The notes under the pieces: model-generated
Seen by the model: only the letters and a program-made list of their open reading frames with translations
Databases searched by the model: none
Told to the model about the DNA's origin: nothing
NCBI GenBank assembly: GCA_964034945.1
Contig: OZ035961.1
Location: forward strand, 1,405,501-1,469,500
Source of the DNA: Chrysopilus asiliformis
Lineage: Eukaryota; Arthropoda; Insecta; Diptera; Rhagionidae
DNA length: 64,000 bases
Reading direction: 5' to 3'
Program-made: the position numbers and the translations under genes
Part shown: positions 61,608 through 64,000 of the stretch, in pieces
Numbering within the stretch: the stretch's first letter is position 1
Layout of the letters: each line of letters begins with the position of its first letter

Positions 61608-64000
61608 GCGCCAAATATTCATAGGGGAAGGGGGCGAGAGTCTGCGGTAATGTGGCGGCGATATTAATATAACGTAAAGTTCCAAATCAAATTACAATCA
61701 ATAGGTGATAATTACAAAAACGTGTCCAAAACACTAAAAAAAACATACAGCTCTCTGACGATAATATTATTTAAGAATAAATACTTGCGTAAAATACTCA
61801 GTAGGATTTGTTGAGTTTGGTGTAAAGTTTAAGGATAATGACTATTAGCACTTGTTGTAAAGGTGACACAACACACACACACACACATTAAAACATCATT
61901 TGAAGGTGAACCTTCATGTCATTAATGTATGTTGTTGGCTGTCCAATCATCCATTTAGACTTTGTATATCAGACATGTTATTATACTTCCATGCGCCAGA
62001 GAAATATGTCACGTCGTTTTGTTACTATTTCGTGATAAGATCAATATAATCTTTGCCTTTTCCCAACCCTAAAGTTTTCATATTTTAGTTACATTATAAT
62101 TATTGTATTCAAACAGAGCATTGCCTTGTAACTTTGCGGGACACTGAATGTTTAATTTTACCATTTTAACATGAAAACCGTTGTGTTGCTAATTAGAAAA
62201 ATATTATATGATTAATTACTCATAAACAGCCTTCAACAGTTCTATTTTCTAAACATTGTTTCTCTTATATATCTCCGATTTAATTCTTTAACTAAACTAT
62301 ATTTTCATTAATTCAAGAAAAACAAATTGACGATTCCACCAATTTACATGATTTGATTTATAATTAGTTGCAATATCAATCAAAAATCCTGTCTAAATTT
62401 AGTAAAAAAAAACCGTTTCTCAAAATATTTTTCTTAGCTAAAAATTAAACGAATTTCTTCTCCTGCGATAAGATTTCCTAGAATAAAATTCTAATGCTGA
62501 AAACACACTTTTCGAATATGAGATTGATTTATGTGTTTATCCTTTTCGGCCTTACTTTTTTTTTACGTTCTTACGTTGTTACGTTGCTTATTAACAAAAA
62601 TGACCTTCAAGTACACGTCCGTCGAAGGATTTTATGTTGGACAAAAAGTAAAATCCAGATTCGAAACTTTTAAAGTATTTGAGATACACCTAATCCTTTT
62701 TCCATAAAACTTTCGTAAAAATATACCGTAAGCCGTCAAATACAGGATATGATAACTTTGTACCTCTCATATACTTTCTTAATTAAATTTAGGCCATGTC
62801 GGCATTCTGAAATGAAATTCTTTGATCATTTTCAAGAAGGTATCATACCCGGCGACGCAATCAGCATAATAAATTAGAGACGACGAGTTATGGATAACTC
62901 GGTACCAGGATCCATCCACATCCAGATTTGGGCTCGGATCCACTCATATCGAAGTAGAATTCAGCACGAGTCGCCAAAAAAATAATAAAATAAAATATAT
63001 ATCTGTGTATAAAAGCGAATAATATAAGATATAAAATTATATGAGTATGTAGCAGTTCCTCTCTTGTCTGTATGCTTGTAATTTTTATCAATTTATTCGT
63101 ACTGTACACAAGTATATTGTAAGTAGATACTAAAATATATAAAACGAAAAAGTAAAAAGCTTCAGGGGGGGAAAAAATAACTCTGGAAATGTGAAGTAGA
63201 AGAAGTTTGGGGTAAAAACAACAAGACGTCAACTCGTCTTCCTGTCTTGATTTGTCGAAATGAATTTTGGTAGCTGAGTTTGGGGATGCTCTTTAAGGCG
63301 CACATTCAAGTATAAGAATCGAAAAAGCAATGCGGTAGGTTTTGGTAAATACGTTGTCAGCATTTTAGTGTGCGTGTGTGCATAAATTACGAAATTTTCA
63401 AAATCAAAGCAAAAACATGCTCATTTCGAATATTTTTATGATAAATTTTAATTTTTTAGCTGTAGGGCAAATTAAGCAAATAAGTTGTTACCGAAAAGAA
63501 CATCGCATTCCGTTTGCAAGAAACACTTTTTATTATTACTAGCAGGGCAACCAAAAATATGAATTTGCATATTTTTGCAAATTTAATTAAAAAAGTATAT
63601 TTTTGGATATTTCAGGATGTTTTTCGCTTTTATTTCAGAATTTTTTTCGTTTTACACATGACCTTTTTAATGTCTTATAGAATTTAAAACATAAGAAAGA
63701 TACAATTGTCTTCAAATACTCTATATGAGGACAAACCGAATTTTGTTAGAAAATATTCCTTTTGTTGGAGAGGGGGAAGATTAATTTCTATAGTTGAATA
63801 GAACATTCACAACCAAAACATCCACAACCCCCTAAACAATTTTCGACCACCCCCATCGAAATCATCATTTACCGCTTGAGAAACACTGCTAAAAATGAAC
63901 AAGATGTAACCAAAAAAAGAACTTGTATTTTGTGTAACATTTATGTAGGTATCTTATACATATTTCTATTTTCATAAGTTTTTTTTTGTGGAGTTGGGTG
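61608..64000. other. No gene recognised
   Basis: AT-rich, with a CA run at 61868-61887. The open frame at 62888-63232 (114 aa, minus) is hydrophobic and lacks any known domain. Nothing else supportable. Confidence 0.5.

Noticed and set aside
62888..63232. 114-aa hydrophobic open frame
   Set aside because: AT-rich chance frame with no recognised domain, homologue or exon signals.

Overview
This 64 kb window looks like insect genomic DNA: strongly AT-rich, no operons, GT-AG introns, and packed with small DNA transposons. I recognise one multi-exon cellular gene. It lies on the minus strand and encodes a secreted, signal-peptide-bearing immunoglobulin-superfamily protein of the Beaten path (Beat) type, the arthropod family of axon-guidance Ig proteins. 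Which beat subgroup it belongs to, and which species this is, I cannot settle from sequence alone. A nematoceran fly would fit, but that is a guess.

Beat-like gene. Seven coding exons can be placed, all in matching phase: 49862-49799 (start codon and signal peptide), 25368-25259, 17435-17337, 15120-14985, 14851-14718, 13959-13758 and 9297-9144. Together they give about 300 residues. The order is signal peptide, a complete first Ig domain, the first half of a second Ig domain, then a long insert with a 19-residue glutamine run and an Asn/Gly-rich stretch. The second half of Ig domain 2 and the stop codon were not found; they probably lie left of position 1 or in an exon I could not recognise. 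A 3' splice site 16 bases upstream of the ATG suggests 5' UTR exon(s) further right, in 49.9-64 kb. Intron 1 alone spans 24.4 kb.

Everything else is intronic or flanking DNA, much of it transposon-derived. (1) Six copies of a 0.4-0.7 kb element (near 12.2, 23.1, 24.9, 38.3, 54.7 and 61.4 kb) have subterminal inverted repeats, a terminal hairpin and an internal GTCY-type microsatellite; this architecture resembles Helentron-associated elements (DINE-1/mini-me). (2) A second family (3.5-4.2, 29.9-30.2 and 36.8-37.2 kb) has canonical Helitron ends: 5' TC, 3' hairpin then CTAG, inserted between A and T. (3) A pogo/Tigger-like remnant (36.3-37.9 kb) carries a zinc-finger-tail pseudogene and a nested Helitron. 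(4) A mariner deletion derivative (26.0-26.6 kb) keeps intact TIRs. (5) Five copies of four TTAA-flanked MITE families are present, plus a three-copy palindromic 234-bp MITE and several TA-flanked or other MITEs. (6) A MADF-domain pseudogene fragment is present as a 475-bp inverted duplication (40.9-41.4 and 44.8-45.3 kb).

The many PSVR/RTDG-type open frames at 22.9, 24.9, 38.2, 54.8 and 61.3 kb come from the tetranucleotide arrays and are not genes. I saw no rRNA, tRNA, CRISPR or bacterial feature.
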